Shown piece after piece: positions 45,801 through 58,499 of a stretch of 64,000 nt of DNA. The stretch comes from Scleropages formosus (Eukaryota; Chordata; Actinopteri; Osteoglossiformes; Osteoglossidae), in the NCBI RefSeq assembly GCF_900964775.1, contig NC_041830.1, positions 13,125,501 to 13,189,500 on the forward strand, in the 5' to 3' direction. Under the pieces are notes generated by a model. It ran no database searches. It was not told the DNA's origin and saw nothing but the letters and a program-made list of their open reading frames with translations. How positions within the stretch are numbered: the stretch's first letter is position 1; each line of letters starts with the position of its first letter. Position numbers and translations under genes: made by a program.

Positions 45801-48429
45801 ACAGGACATCCCTCCAGGTCAAAAGTCATTCATCTTTTATGAGGAACCTATTACCTTTTCATAAAGACTAACGTAAACTGAGAATCCAAAGGTGTCTTTC
45901 AGGTTGAAATTCTGTGCAATTTCTTGGCAAATTTCTGCAGAGTTGGTGGCTGAATCCATGGTTAAGTTGATGCTCTGTCCATCCGTGAGTGTCACAGACA
46001 ACACCATGGGTTTCTTGTTCTCTGCTGCCTGATGTCAGAAGAAAATGGTTAAGGTTCCAACCAGAACAAGAGAGTGCTGTTAAACTGTGCTTAATTGAAC
46101 CAGAAAGATTCTTGACTTTGGCTACTTACCTGTAGCTCTCTCCAGCAAGGCGGTTCAGATCGATTTCCATTAGTAAGAGTTCGTCGCAGCCTTTCCAGAC
46201 AGTACTGGGAATGGCCAGCAGGACCAGAACGGATGAAGCTTTGTAAGTACTATGGGTGGATTAAAATACATCTTAAAACCTCACCAAATATTACAGCTCA
46301 AACATAATCAACAAGCTCCAGTCTATTTGTAATGACTGGTCAACCTGCCTCAGTGAAACGTTCAGATGGGGTGAAGATGCCAAGGCAGATGAACAGGAGA
46401 ACCCAGCCTCGATGGACACTTTTTGGGTTGTCATTCCCTACCAACTGTTTGCAAATCTGGCAGTAAATCTCATCCCTGTAAAAGGCACACAGAGAAATTA
46501 AAAAAGGTCAACTGCTGTCCACGCAGTCTACACTTTTTATAAATGATACATTGGAATTTTTTATTTTCTGTTACTTAAAAGTGGTGTCAGTCTAAAGGAT
46601 ATACACTTCTTATGATTCTAGCTCCCCTAGAGCTGTAAAACTCTAAAATGTTCAAGTACCTTATATTTTTTCTAACAATAGCATATCCCACTATGATGTG
46701 GAGTTTTTCAAGGGAAGACATTGGTCGATGTAAGGTGGGCCCTTCTCCAATAAAGACCTCTTCCTCTTCCCTCACTGTTTCCACGGGCTTTGAAGGGTTC
46801 TCTGTTACTCCCTGAAACAAGTGACCATGGGGTAAGCTGGTGATCATTTGATATTAGTTGATATATGAGGTTCTCTATCATTCCAAAAAAAAATGCATAG
46901 AAAGAGGAAACTTGGAATCTAACATTAAATATGACCTCTAACACAGGCTTCTGCCTACCTCTTCTGGGATTGCTGAAGGTCTTCGGTCTCGGAATCCACC
47001 CTTCTTTTTCCCTCTCAGCAGTTTCTGTAAGAAAACAAATGGTTAATAACAGGGCTTACCAGTCCCCCAAGGTTTTTTGCATAAACAGCCAAAAAATTGA
47101 CTGGAAGAATCAGTTTTTTGTGGGACAACACACATGATCAAGGCCAACCAGACTGCTGAGGCGCCGACCCTGCCTCTGGCCCAGATTCTGTTGAATGGAC
47201 TGATCTGCCGCAGACGGGACCTTATCTTGCGCCTGCTTGGGCTCAGGGATATCTCCCATGAACCTCAGGATGAGCCACCAAATAGTCAGGCAGGCCTAGG
47301 CAGAAGGGCAGTATACATGGCAGATACATGGACTTGAAAAATGACATTGATAGTTTGAGCACCACTCCCAAATAATATGAATATAAATAAGTAAAATACT
47401 GTATGTTTCCTGGACTAGACACATCATGTGAGCATAAAAAATAGCAATATTTACAATAAAGGGCACTGCTTTGCAGGAACTGGGTGTGTGTCCAATGTCA
47501 CGGCTGGGCAAAAGACTTAAAGACCAAAATGCACAAGAAACAAGCTGCTATTGTTACATTTTGAATTTATATCAATGCATCTATCCCAAGCTTAGCCAAC
47601 TGAGTTGCCTGGCCTTTTCATATTTTTCCAAAGCATGAAATGAATTCATAACATGAGGGGTAGCTTCCTGTGGCCTCAAGCTATGAGAAAGCAGTCAGGC
47701 TCAGGGTGTGACATTGTATTAAAGACAAGCTAAAGACTTCCAAAAGATAGTGGAAATGGTGAGTTACCAGGGCATCTCCTTCATCTTCATGCGGCAGCAG
47801 GGGGTTACGCAGTCGCTGGCGGATATGGGAGTGTGTGGCCGACCCTTGGAAGTAAGCGGAAGCAAATTTGGCAAAGGAGTATTCGTCATCAGCTTCACAG
47901 ACTTCCTCCTTTGGAGTTTCTTCTACTGTTGGGATCTCATCTAAATTTATCTCCTCGGGCATGATTCTCGAGCCTTCTCGGTCCTGAAGTCATGGAGACA
48001 GAAATATATTGGTATAATGCTGCTGCGGATTATTATGTCAGAACACCAAACTAAGAGGTCAAAGGATTATGGTCAAATTGTCCCTTTGAAAACTTTGGCA
48101 AAACAGACCTCGGATTCCTCTGGAGCCGAACCCTCCTGGCCACCTACATTAGGGGGCAGGAACCTAAAAATGTTCTCCAGCATTTTCTCTTCACTGATGG
48201 TTTCAGACTTGGAGTTTTCTTCCTCCTTTTGGCTCTGGCGGAGGACCTCCTCCAGTTTCCGCTGGAGCTCCATGGCAGCTTGCTCCTGAGCTTCACGTTC
48301 TTGAGCTGAAAGCAAGGCCTGACCCAAAACAGAGAAAAGTCACACAAGAGCAAACAGCTTTCAGTGGGTTTAGAGCATAGGGACTCCTGTGAGTTTCTGT
48401 ACTCAATGCATATCAAAACACATTTGTCA

Positions 48430-48481
<52 letters not shown>

Positions 48482-51400
48482 ACACATACATCGCCTGAAA
48501 CCACTTGCCCCATATGGGGCCGCGGGGAGCCGGAGCCTAACCCGGCAACACAGGGCGAAGGGCTGGAGGGGGAGGGGACATACCCAGGACGGGACACCAG
48601 AGAGCAGGACCCGGTCCAACCCACTGCGCCACCGCACCCCCCCTTCATTTGTCATCTGACTAAGCCAAATCCTTAGTGTAAATTTTTTAGAAATCTTCAA
48701 GCACACTTACAGTATTTAGAATACTTAATGGAATAAGCTATGGCTGACATACGACTGTGCTTTTTAAGGAATAATCTTGTCAAGAAAGATCCCCCACAGG
48801 AACTCACATTTTTCCTTATCTTGGTGACAGCTTTCCTGGCCAATAACCCCCTGATGTGGGCTTGCAGGACCACTGCTGCCTCTCGCTTGCTTTTCCAGTC
48901 CTTTCTGTTCACATATCCTCGAATCCGGGCCTGCAGCACAATGGCAGCTGCCCGTTTTTTATCATATTGCAACTGAAGCTGCCGGGCTCGGACCCTGGCC
49001 TGCAGGCGTTCAAAGCCGATTTGCACCTAAGAGAAGAAGAAGCAGAGTGAATTTTAACACCTTACATCAACCAACCTTTTTGAAATGGTATTTGTGTGAA
49101 ATAAGAAACAAATTGACCACCATTTTGGGATTATTTTACCCTGTACGATTGCACCTATTACAACTGAGCATTCCATTGCTTTTAAGGTTTCCTACCACTC
49201 TGTACTGTTTCCTGATGCTGTACCCTCGCCAGTGCTTCTGCAAGACCAGTGCAGCCCTCCTCTTGTTTACAAATTGCTTTCTGCAGGCACAGATAGACAG
49301 AACCTCTTTGGCATCAGAAATGATCGGTCATCAGGTGGCCAGTTGGGAGTAAAAGCAACATAAAGACGCTTCTTAGACTGTGATGTTGTACCTGAAGTTG
49401 TAGACCTGCAACACTCTCTGGATAAGAACGGCTTTTTTCCTGATCTCCCTGTCTCGCTCGATTTCCAGAAGACTATCATGGAAATCCTGGCATGGAAAAG
49501 GCATAAATAATAAATGAAGACCATTAATTTTCATTCACAATTAGAAGAGAATATTTAACACACTTGTTTAAATTTGGCAACGCTGAATTAAGAAATGTCA
49601 TGAAAGTTATAGTCTGATGTGAGCAACATATTTTTAGTCCATGGTTTTACTCAGTTTTCCCATTGGCAATGCGATTCCATGGTACCTTGAGAAAGATTTT
49701 TGTTTTGCCGATTTTCCAGTCACCTTCTCCTCTGATGTAGGCTTTGCAGATGCAGTCACAGCATTTGTCAACTGGTTCCTATAGATACAGACCAAGAACT
49801 TGACGTGAGACTATTGCATCCAATAAGGCACAAAAACTGCCTTGCATTAAAAAAAGCCTGAGACAAATTGAATTATTTTCATCAACCCAAATTGTAACAA
49901 AGTCACACAGAAGGCATCTCTCACAGTTTTGGGGTCACAGATGGAGGTCCGTAGTAACACCCGATAGCGCTGCAAAAACTCCTGGAAGGTGTGCCTTATG
50001 GGATAGCCCATCTTCCGTATTCGAATGGTTTCTGTCATCCCAGAGTATCTCAGTTGACTCATGCAAAGTTCCCGGTCAAAAACCTAACAGGAGCATAAAA
50101 AAGCAGTTACAAATTACAGTTTATCTACAGGAAACTTTTCCCTGATCCATTTCATTGATAGTATGAGAAGAAAAAGATGTTCTCTACCATCATTGATGGA
50201 GTTGCTAGATGGACCAGTAGTCCATGTAAGGATTTTGACAGGGTTTGCAAAAACCAGGAAAGGCTTTAGTAACCACTTCTATGAAAACCAGCAGGTAACT
50301 GGAAATATTTTGAAAGTTTGTGTATGACGGGGATGCAAAGAATCAGGTGGTAGCCAAGGTTCATGGCCTGCAGAAAGCAGAAAGCAAGCTGTGTGCTACA
50401 GAATGAAGGCAGGTATGCTTCACGAGAATATCAATGGCTGAAGAAATGTTGAGGTATTGGAGGGTAAGAGAAGAATATTTGCACTAATTTTCAAAGAAGG
50501 TATACAAAAATATTGGGGGCACATACAGCTTTCTTAAAGATTGGTGGACATACCCTCACCCTCTTGTTAGGCCTATGATTATGAGAATTCTCAAGTCTTT
50601 ATTAAGCTGTTTGGGGGCCTCAAGCCTTAAGTCTTTTTGGGAGCCTGAATACAAAATACTACTTATTCCTACTTCTTGCCATAAAATGATATGAAGTGAT
50701 GGAGAGAACTCTTAAAAGTGCCCATTTTAGTGATAATTACCTTGGGCTTCTTGTGGTCATTGGGTTTGAAGCAGCGTATGAAGTAGGGCTGGCAGACAGA
50801 GAGAGTCTTCATCAGGGACTCCAGGGACTGACGGAACTGGCCACACAAGGTGGGCGTCTGTCGTTTCATGTCAGGTGTGTGCTAGGGATACATATTTCAA
50901 GTAAGTGATTTCAGTAACCCCCATTGTCGATGCAGATATTACACATTTAAGGGTTTTTCATATATTTTTCTAATGATGTGACAGTGGAACCACATACAGC
51001 TGCTACTGACCCGCAGGGAGTTTTTAGGAGTCACTAGTATCCTGCCATTGGGCCTGGCAATCAGTGCAATGGAATTGAGCTCAGCTTGGAAGATCTCCCT
51101 AAGAAACTTGTTAGAGGAGGTCTCCACCAGCTTGATGAGGTCTGAGCTCAGGGCATCTCTGTTCTTCTCAAGGAAATCTGAAAGAGTACCAGACGAAATG
51201 ATAAAGGTTACGGACGAATATCAAAAACCGTCATCGCTCTGAAGGTTCTAACTGAAAATTATAATGCTACAAAAACTGCAATCTGCAGGTTTAACACAAA
51301 GTTGGCATTATTGTTTAATATCCAAATACATACATCCGTAAAGACACATTTGCTTTATCTTAATCCTGCAAGGTTTATGGACTGAACAAGCCCCTTATGT

Positions 51401-54400
51401 TTTTGGATGATCCACAATATTAAATCCTTCAGCCTGAGAGGCTGTACCTGTGGCATCATAGTAGACGACCCCTGCGAAATGCTGGATCCCAAATTCCATG
51501 TCATGGCTGCTCTTGGGAGGAAGAAACAGGTTGTTTTTTCTATGCACCTGGGCCATCTTATTCAGCATTGTGGAGTCACTGCCCTGAATGAAATATAAAA
51601 AACACTCAGCAACCGTAAGGGACTGAAAGAACTCAAGACTATGAAAGCACACACACACACGCATTTTCAGAACCGCTTGTCCCATATGGGGTCACGGGGA
51701 ACCGGAGCCTACCCGGCAACACAGGGCGTAAGGCTGGAGGGGGAGGGGACACACCCAGGACGGGACGCCAGTCCGTCGCAAGGCACCCCAAGCGGGACTT
51801 GAACCCCAGACCCACTGGAGAGCAGGACTGTGGTCCAACCCACTGCGCCACCGCACCCCCCACTATGAAAGCACTTTACCATTATTATTATTATTAGTGT
51901 TATTATTATTATTAAGTAGATATTTTAAACCAGTGAACCCTGAAAACTTATCAGAAATAAAGACCACGAAAAAAATTCAGTTAATTGAGAAATCTATCCA
52001 TCCATCTATCCATTGTCAATAACCGCTTGTCCCAAGGTAATTTTCTTGAACAATATTTAATATTATATACAGGACTAATAAAATTTTGTATACATTTTTT
52101 AGATCCCTAAGACCACGATATGTTGCATGACCAACAAGGCTGGCTGACATTAGTTTCTGTTCTTCTCTTCCAGGTAAAGGTGGGCTTGAGAAGCAGATGC
52201 CAATGCAGTCACCTTTGGAAAGTGGCTCTCCTCATCGATGAGGGCCAACATGTTGAGGGGCTTGATGGCCAGCAGGTCCAAGGTGCACTGATTATCACTG
52301 AACGCCATATGCTTCCAGGGAATGTTCTCGAGCATGTACTCCTCCTGCTCCTGCTTGAAGATGTGCTTGACAAAGAACTGCTGCAGCTGCTCGTTGGCGA
52401 AGTTGATGCACAGTTGCTCGAAGCTGAGTCGCACACACACATAAACACACTAAGGAAGGTCACATTCATATGGGCTGATTCTGTCTCTGGATTGATACAC
52501 AGCTACCACCAGTGACACACAGAGCTGCTTTGTCACACATCCACCCCACGTTCTGCAGCAGACCTGAAATAACCACCACCGCTAATCTTAAAATTGTTCA
52601 TTGGTGATGTTAGGGGACAAAGCACACATAGTTTTCAGAAATAATAAAATGCAACATTCTTTTCTCACACATCACACATTGAATGGGAATATACACACCT
52701 ATTTATGTCAAAGTTCTCAAAGCCGAAGATGTCCAGCAATCCGATGGACCGGTGACTGTTTCTGTCATTGCCCGAAGGGGCCTTGTAAATCGCGCTGTTA
52801 ATTTTTCCCACAATCCACACAAACAGCCGACCATAAATTGCCTGAGTAAACACACACACGCTTAGAAACAGCCAGCCACAAATGGTCTGAGCAAAGACAC
52901 CACGCAAACACAGATTATGTGGATCACAGCTCATCGGTTATTTCAATGCTTGTATTAATCCAAACAACTTGTTTGGGTTAATAGTTAATGGCAGCGAAAA
53001 ATAACATAGCATTGATCCGCAACACTGATTTCTTTTTTACTCCATTTTCCGTCACTGACTTGACAATTATCCATGTGCTTTACAGGAAGGGCAATTTAGC
53101 AGTGAGTGTGACCTCTGATCCGATTTGTCTAGAAGCCGCACCTTGGCAAAAGCGTCCCTGCTGTCCGCAGCCTGTTCTGAGTTTAGTGGCTTGGTGACAC
53201 GCTCCCTGTTGGTCATGAAGGAGCGATGTGTCAGGCTGGTCTCCAGATTCCTGGTGTCCACCTGGGAAAACATGAATGTTGACAAAACTGACTAAGACCA
53301 AATAGCCTGCAATGTCTACCCATGAAGTATCTAAGTTTGTAATGTAAATCGCTCTTCTGAAAATTATGATAAAAAAATTTTAAAGTATCGAACAAAGTAA
53401 TGATTCATAGATATAAAACAAAGTACCTCCAGCAAGTTAGAAGCCATGTTCAAATGGAGGGATGCCTGGATGTCACAGGTCTCCAGGTTGTTTGAGACAG
53501 TTCCTAAACCATGAAAATAACATGACACTTTGTTCAGGCAGTGCTTCAGTAAACTTCAACTTCTAAATCCAATGTGCAGACAATAGATATCAATTTCCCT
53601 CAACCCAAGATTCAAGGTTGGCCACAGCACCTTGATGACTTCAGCCAGCACCAAGCTCTCACCTTTGAAGTTCATGTTACCCAAGTGGAGCAGAGCAGCC
53701 AACAACTTGAAGATCTCCCAGGTCTCTTTCTCCCTGAATGTGAGGATCTTCATGGCTGAGCGGATGTGGTTGTAGTCTGCAGTGTCGTCTCGTCCATCAC
53801 AGCTGGTACAATTGCCCTGGAAGAAAAACTCATGAAATCATTGAATCCACCAGAACTTGATTCATGTTCATCTAAAATCAGGACCATTGCTTTCCTGCTT
53901 TGCTTGAGACACAAGGATTGGTCCTGAAGAGAGGTGGACCTTACCATGGTGAGATAGTTGTACTCTGTTGCACTTCCCAATGAGAGAATCTTCTTCTGCT
54001 CTGCCGGCATGCCGAGCAATATGCAATAAAAGATGTGGTAGTTTCTTTCCTCTGGCATCTACAGTGAATACAGTCAAATATATCAGTTTGAAAAGACCCT
54101 CAGTCTCCATGTAAAACAGTTGAAAAATTTCCAGGACAGGTGATAAAACCCACTTCTGCTATCGCTTATTCAAAATTCAGGGTAATCAGTTAATTAAACT
54201 GTGCTGTTTTAGAGGAAGAGTCGAGAATGTGTTCCTCCCCTTTCCTCAAAGTGCACACTAAGAGAAGGAAGGAAAGGTAGGTTGCAGTAGGTGTTAGCCA
54301 AGTGCAATCCACAGCAAGCCAGTCCTAACCTGCACTGTCATAGCTGTCAGACAGCGGAAGTTCACAGAAAGAAAGCGGGACCTCACCTGGTGGCAAACAC

Positions 54401-55977
54401 GAGACTTCTCCAGCAGGTACTGCTCCACACGTGCCCCTTCAATGGCGCCCGCCTTGTTGAAGTTGATGTCAATGTACTTTCCGAAGCGGCTGGAGTTGTC
54501 GTTGCGGATGGTCTTTGCATTGCCAAAGGCTGTGGAAAAAAGCAGGTGTGGATTACGGTAGGAGGGATGAGGAGTGACCAAGAGAAGTTGCAGATGCACG
54601 AGCAAGATGTGCTCTGAGTGATGGTGAAGTATCCTACCCTCCAGGATGGGGTTGGCCTCCAGGACCTGCTGCTCTATCCAGGAATGTTGACCACTCACAG
54701 CTGCCAGGAACTGCAGAATGAGCTTGGTGCTCTCTGTCTTGCCTGCACCGGACTCCCCACTGCCACAGGAAAAATTATGTTTGAAGGAGTGCACTAAATA
54801 TTCCCAAGGACCATGGCACCATTTTGACCAGAAAGATCTTTTATGGTGAAGACTGTGAGATACCCATATTGAACATGTAAGTATTACATAGTAGTGCTGT
54901 ACATGGAAAAGTGGCACATAGAGGAAGAGGGCAGAGAGCAGCTATGAAATATCTGAAAGGGTTCAACACAAGAAGACATTCATGATATGACACCTGATGA
55001 TGCAGCACTGGTCACGCTGGTTCCTGTACATGTTATAGTAGCAGCTGTCAGCGATGGCAAAGACATGTGGTGGGAGTTCGCCCAGGCGCCGGTTGCGGTA
55101 TAAGTGAACGTGTTCTGCCGTGTAGATGGGCAGCAGCTGGTAAGGGTTCATAGCCATCAGGATGGATCCTGTATACGTCTACAAATGAGCAGAGTAAACA
55201 CCTCCTAAGCTACACCAGAATAACCAGGTACACGATATCCTGTCTACTCATGGCACATAACATTTATATGTCTATATTTATTATTTTGGCTTAAGGTCAA
55301 ATGTTTCCTACAATAAAAGGACGAGTTAAGTAGAAGAACTGAATGCGTTTTCAGGAATCAAAGAAGAAATTAGTTTGAGCGGGACCCACGTAGATTATGC
55401 CTCCTCTGTGGCGCACAAGAAGGTTCCGGAGCAGGCCGGCCTCATTGAGGTCTCCCAGGCAGATCATGTCGTCAACGCCTTCCACAGAGGTGGGGTGCAT
55501 GGGTCGAAGGGACTCCTCCTTCTTCTTTGTGACTTTGTGCACCTAGTGGGACATTTGAAGAGGGTATGGCCAAGGAACCTCAGGCTCGGCTAACGTGATG
55601 AATACAAAGTTGGTGGTTCATCACATACCTTTCCCTCATCATCGACGAGTTGTCTCTGTCCGTTTTCCAAAACCTTGACCTGAGCTCCAATGGGTACGCC
55701 ACTGTTATTGTCAAACCACACGTAGTCACCCTGAATGACAGCGGAGGACCCTGATCACTCAGTGTGTATGACAGCAAGTGTGTAACATCTCTGCTCAAAT
55801 TTTCATGCGCAATATCCCAGAGCTGTGTCTTTCAGAAGTAAAATAAGATCATTTTGACTATGAAAAATGTCCACATGTATGGTGAAAAAATTCTTTTCTC
55901 CTCCAACACCATAAATTACCCAACAGCCAGGAGAGCATTATTGCAGTATGGCACCTTACCTGTCCAAACACAACCAT
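39840..55977 (-). CDS. myo7b: Unconventional myosin VIIB, complete (47 coding exons)
   Basis: MYO7B is the actin motor of the intermicrovillar adhesion complex at brush-border microvillus tips. Forty-seven coding exons were placed, from the ATG at 55977 (MVVFGQ) to the TGA at 39842-39840 (ends NNFFSS). They total 6438 nt, or 2145 residues, against about 2116 in human, and all exon phases agree. Domain order is myosin motor, about five IQ motifs, short charged linker, MyTH4-FERM, SH3, MyTH4-FERM. The separate domain entries list the exons. Splice sites are GT-AG except one GC-AG intron (46250-46348) and one apparent U12-type AT-AC intron (43208-43508). A 5' UTR acceptor lies at 56001-56002, so the first exon is non-coding and upstream. 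I call it 7B from its position between GPR17 and SAP130, as in human; the sequence alone would also allow a MYO7A-like name. Confidence 0.95.
42796..42853 (-). other. Exon-like 58-nt segment in a MYO7B intron (possible poison exon)
   Basis: On the minus strand a good acceptor (GCTCTCTGAAG) and a consensus donor (GTGAGTAAC) flank 58 nt between exons 37 and 38. In the phase left by exon 37 it reads AG|G TGA, an immediate stop. Its length is not a multiple of three. The other frame is open ([19 protein letters not shown]), which is unrecognised. Confidence 0.3.
43208..43508 (-). other. myo7b: Apparent U12-type AT-AC intron in MYO7B
   Basis: No GT-AG pair can restore the conserved ILKYMGDYP junction here. 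Instead the intron begins ATATCCTTCC (43508 downward) and ends TGCAC. A TTCCTTGAC branch-site consensus lies with its A 12 nt before the 3' end. These are the minor-spliceosome AT-AC signals. Splicing gives ...[15 protein letters not shown] in frame, matching class VII myosins. Confidence 0.85.
43754..44165 (-). other. myo7b: MYO7B SH3 domain and linker, exons 34-35
   Basis: Exon 34 (43984-44165) encodes an SH3-like fold: [30 protein letters not shown], then LILPIL. Exon 35 (43754-43875) is the linker to the second MyTH4 and ends [10 protein letters not shown]. Confidence 0.88.
44291..47983 (-). other. myo7b: MYO7B first MyTH4-FERM, exons 22-33
   Basis: Exons are 47768-47983, 47134-47295, 46959-47024, 46660-46811, 46349-46475, 46130-46249, 45855-46028, 45513-45740, 45068-45235, 44822-44939, 44613-44736 and 44291-44457. 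MyTH4 signatures are [45 protein letters not shown] and [11 protein letters not shown]. The FERM part has [17 protein letters not shown] and [15 protein letters not shown]. It binds cargo/adaptors such as ANKS4B in mammals. The 66-nt exon 24 encodes a basic insert ([14 protein letters not shown]). Confidence 0.9.
46250..46348 (-). other. myo7b: GC-AG intron in MYO7B
   Basis: The exon ends GAG and is followed by GCAGGT. Only this border joins SERFTE to [10 protein letters not shown] in frame, at the junction seen in other myosin VII proteins. The GT four bases on would shift the frame. Confidence 0.75.
48109..49486 (-). other. myo7b: MYO7B neck: IQ motifs and charged linker, exons 18-21
   Basis: Exons are 49392-49486, 49196-49280, 48808-49026 and 48109-48318. 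About five calmodulin/light-chain-binding IQ-like motifs are visible, for example [48 protein letters not shown] and [17 protein letters not shown] Glu/Gln-rich helix follows ([20 protein letters not shown]). This helix is much shorter than the single-alpha-helix segment I recall in MYO7A, in line with MYO7B. Confidence 0.88.
48431..48645 (-). mobile_element. Family B SINE with CA run in a MYO7B intron
   Basis: On plus it reads (CA)n at 48431-48480, then CCACTTGCCCCATATGGGGC and the GC-rich body. It ends at the CCCACTGCGCCACCGCACCCCCC head. The box B region is deleted, so the copy cannot be transcribed as a normal SINE. Confidence 0.8.
51648..51863 (-). mobile_element. Family B SINE, near full length, in a MYO7B intron
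   Basis: On plus it reads CA run, ATTTTCAGAACCGCTTGTCCC, CGGGACGCCAGTCCGTCGC, then GGGACTTGAACCCC (box B complement). It ends with CCCACTGCGCCACCGCACC. Same orientation as MYO7B. Confidence 0.85.
51881..51916. repeat. (ATT)n microsatellite
   Basis: About 11 ATT units with one GTG interruption, immediately next to the family B SINE. Confidence 0.9.
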
Positions 55978-56002
55978 TTCCTTCTTTTTTCCCTTGCAAC
56001 CT

Positions 56003-58056
56003 ACACATAGAAGAAAACACGTGAGCAGTTTGAAAAACTCACTTGATCCTCAAAAACAGATGAAACGACGCCAGTTCCGGAGTCGTACTGTAAGTGAACT
56101 GAAACATGTACCCTTCTTCCAGAAGCCAGGTGTATGGAGTTCATGTTACCTAATGCAGGCGTTTCATAACATTCATGACATTCAGTGATGATGCTAAATG
56201 GTGACCACACCTTGAGTGTATCTAACCAACACACCAATTCCTCTAAAACCTCTATTTGTATACTACAACCGTGTTTACTCCATTCATTTCATTTCATTCA
56301 TTATCTTCCCATCTCTTGACTAAAAACGATGACCAACATCACTGTCAAAACCCAAAAAACTAGGGTTCACCCTACAGTCAAGTAGTCCCTTTTTTTGCAA
56401 CAACACTTGTGTAACTCACAAAATAATATTAGTATCACAAAATCAGCATCTCTGACTAAGAAAACAATTGATTATATCCAAATATCGGAACTGCACAATT
56501 CATTATACTGTCATTTAAACTGTTCACGTTTTGAACACCTGTTGTTACAGACCACATCTCAGCAAGAGCGCCTTTTCTACGCAATCTATAAAACTTGTCA
56601 ATGTCAAGTCAACATTAATAGCATGTGAACTAGATAAATAAGAGTGAAACTATACTTTACCACTCCTCTTCTCCTAAAAATGTCTTCAAATGTTTGTTGA
56701 AAGCAATCGAGCTCGACCTTGGAATACGATCCCTCATCCAGATGTAAATGAGGTGAAACCATGGACAAGTGGCTGCCCTTACAGATCCCCTTGGTGGTGG
56801 TTCCCCAGCAGCCTTTCAGTCTGGGTTCTGGAGTCTTAGTATCTCAGTGCCACTGGGAACCAGGAAGTGGCTGCGTCTTCCCACAGAGTGTCTCAGCGGC
56901 CCTTAGACTTTGTCCTGTGCGTGCCACCATTGAGCGAGCTCTTTCATCAGCCCAGGTCTTGCATGTTTTTTAAATGCCAAACCTTAGAGCCCTCCCTATG
57001 ACAAACACTACACTCCACCTCAAGGCCCATGTGACACCACTATTATTTCACCGCCATATCTAATTTTGTGTTTCATTTTCGAGTTCCTGCAGGGCAAACT
57101 GTACGACACAGAAATTGCTCTGGTCAAGAACATCCCCTATTCAGATACAGAGGACTAAGTATTTCAAACCATGGTCCCGGGGCACGATCACATGCATTCC
57201 AGACTAAGATCTGAATGCATTTTTGATAATCTTATGTGGGCCATGAGCTGACCCTTGTACCTTTGGACCCCATCATTGGAAGAAGCACGCAAAGACAACT
57301 CTTCCTTGGGCAAACAGATGAGCAATTATGCCGTAAACAATAGAGATAGTGCAGACGTGTTAATATCGGCACAAGGATGGCTCCAAGTCATTGACATTAC
57401 CAAACTTATCTCTTTCAATAAAATTATTAACAGATGTGGCAACTCCTTATTCAACGGTTCCCTGCAATGACAGTAAAGATAACAACTTAAAAAGGCTACA
57501 TTAAAAATTCTCTACATAAAAAGGTCACCTTTGAATATCCTCATAATGTTTGTGAGTTCATTGGAAAAGGTTCAGTTTTCTATGCTGTTGACAAGGAAGA
57601 ATCTCGTTCGGTTGGGTGGCTGACAATGTTCTCATTCTTTGTTTTATGTGACCATAAATTGTTCTGAAACAGCTTTTGCACTCTCATAAATCTCTCAAGG
57701 ACATGGCTGGAATTTTCTGATTGACCTTTTGCCAATTTTGGCCACTGTCACTTGTTTAAGAGTGAGCCCAGCATGAAAGGACTTGTGTTTGCTGTACATG
57801 ATCCAACTTATTCCATGGCTGCATGCCAAAGGCATTGACAATTGACTCGTTTCTACATTCCGTTCCAATACACATCGTTCTTGCAGTAACTAACAAGATC
57901 AAATCTCACACACACTTGGCTTCCTTAACTCACCCAGCTTTTTGAGGGCCTTCATTTAACCCAGGACACTGTAGGGCAGGGGGGCACAGGACAGGGTGCA
58001 GACTGGAGGGGACACCAGTCCACCCGAAGTCAGTCACACAGTCTCATTCACTCACC
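56003..58056. other. Upstream region of MYO7B
   Basis: The MYO7B promoter and at least one non-coding exon should lie here, because a splice acceptor ends at 56001. I cannot fix them. The GC-richer stretch 56700-56990 is the best guess for the first exon. No other gene was seen. Confidence 0.4.
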
Positions 58057-58061
58057 CACAG

Positions 58062-58250
58062 GTGGGGCAGGTAGTAGTATAGTTGTTAGAGCTGCTACCT
58101 TCAATTCTGAAGGTTATAGGGTTGAATCCCACCTTGAGCAAAGTACTTACCTTACCCTGAATTGCTCTAGTAAAATAACCCAGCTGTAAAAATGGGTAAA
58201 TAATTGTAAGTTACTCTGGAGGAAAGTGTCAGTGAAATGGATAAGTATGA
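58062..58250 (+). mobile_element. tRNA-derived SINE, family A
   Basis: It starts with GGGCAGGTAGTAGTATAGTTGTTAGAGCTGCT. Then come GGTTGAATCCC (box B-like), GAATTGCTCTAGTAAAATAACCCAGCTG, ATGGGTAAATAATTG and AGTTACTCTGGAGGAAAG. Confidence 0.8.
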
Positions 58251-58499
58251 ATGCAATGCAAATGCACATAATGAGCAGTTGGTAGTCACCAGTTTGCTCA
58301 AAAGTCATGTCTTTGGACTGTGGTAGGAAACCAGAGCTCCATGCTTACTCTTATTTTGTTGTAACATGTTTTTCATTGCATATCGACTTTTTTCCACTAC
58401 AGAATGTGAAGTGTTTAGGGCTGTCACCTTGGAGTCACATGGTCCCCAGTTCAAACCATGCTCATGCTGCAGTACCCAGAATCAAGGTAAACTGAAACA

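Larger units (their letters stand above)
49686..55977 (-). other. myo7b: MYO7B motor domain exons 1-17
   Basis: Exons are 55960-55977, 55629-55730, 55390-55542, 54994-55178, 54638-54759, 54387-54529, 53945-54058, 53663-53816, 53427-53503, 53142-53261, 52699-52841, 52213-52423, 51448-51583, 51011-51177, 50741-50881, 49925-50083 and 49686-49778 (746 codons). The P-loop GESGAGKT spans residues 154-161. Switch I is [11 protein letters not shown] and switch [10 protein letters not shown]. The actin-binding region includes [12 protein letters not shown], and the converter ends GKTKIFLK. All ATPase signature motifs are present, so the motor should be active. Confidence 0.93.

Noticed and set aside
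46341-46348. GT donor four bases downstream of the GC donor in MYO7B
   Set aside because: It would shift the frame before a conserved segment (YLQSFI) and does not fit the phase of the next exon.
48389-48706. Frames rich in Cys-Val or Thr-His repeats at the CA/TG runs (also 7577-7819, 22673-22921)
   Set aside because: Translations of dinucleotide microsatellites and SINE bodies.
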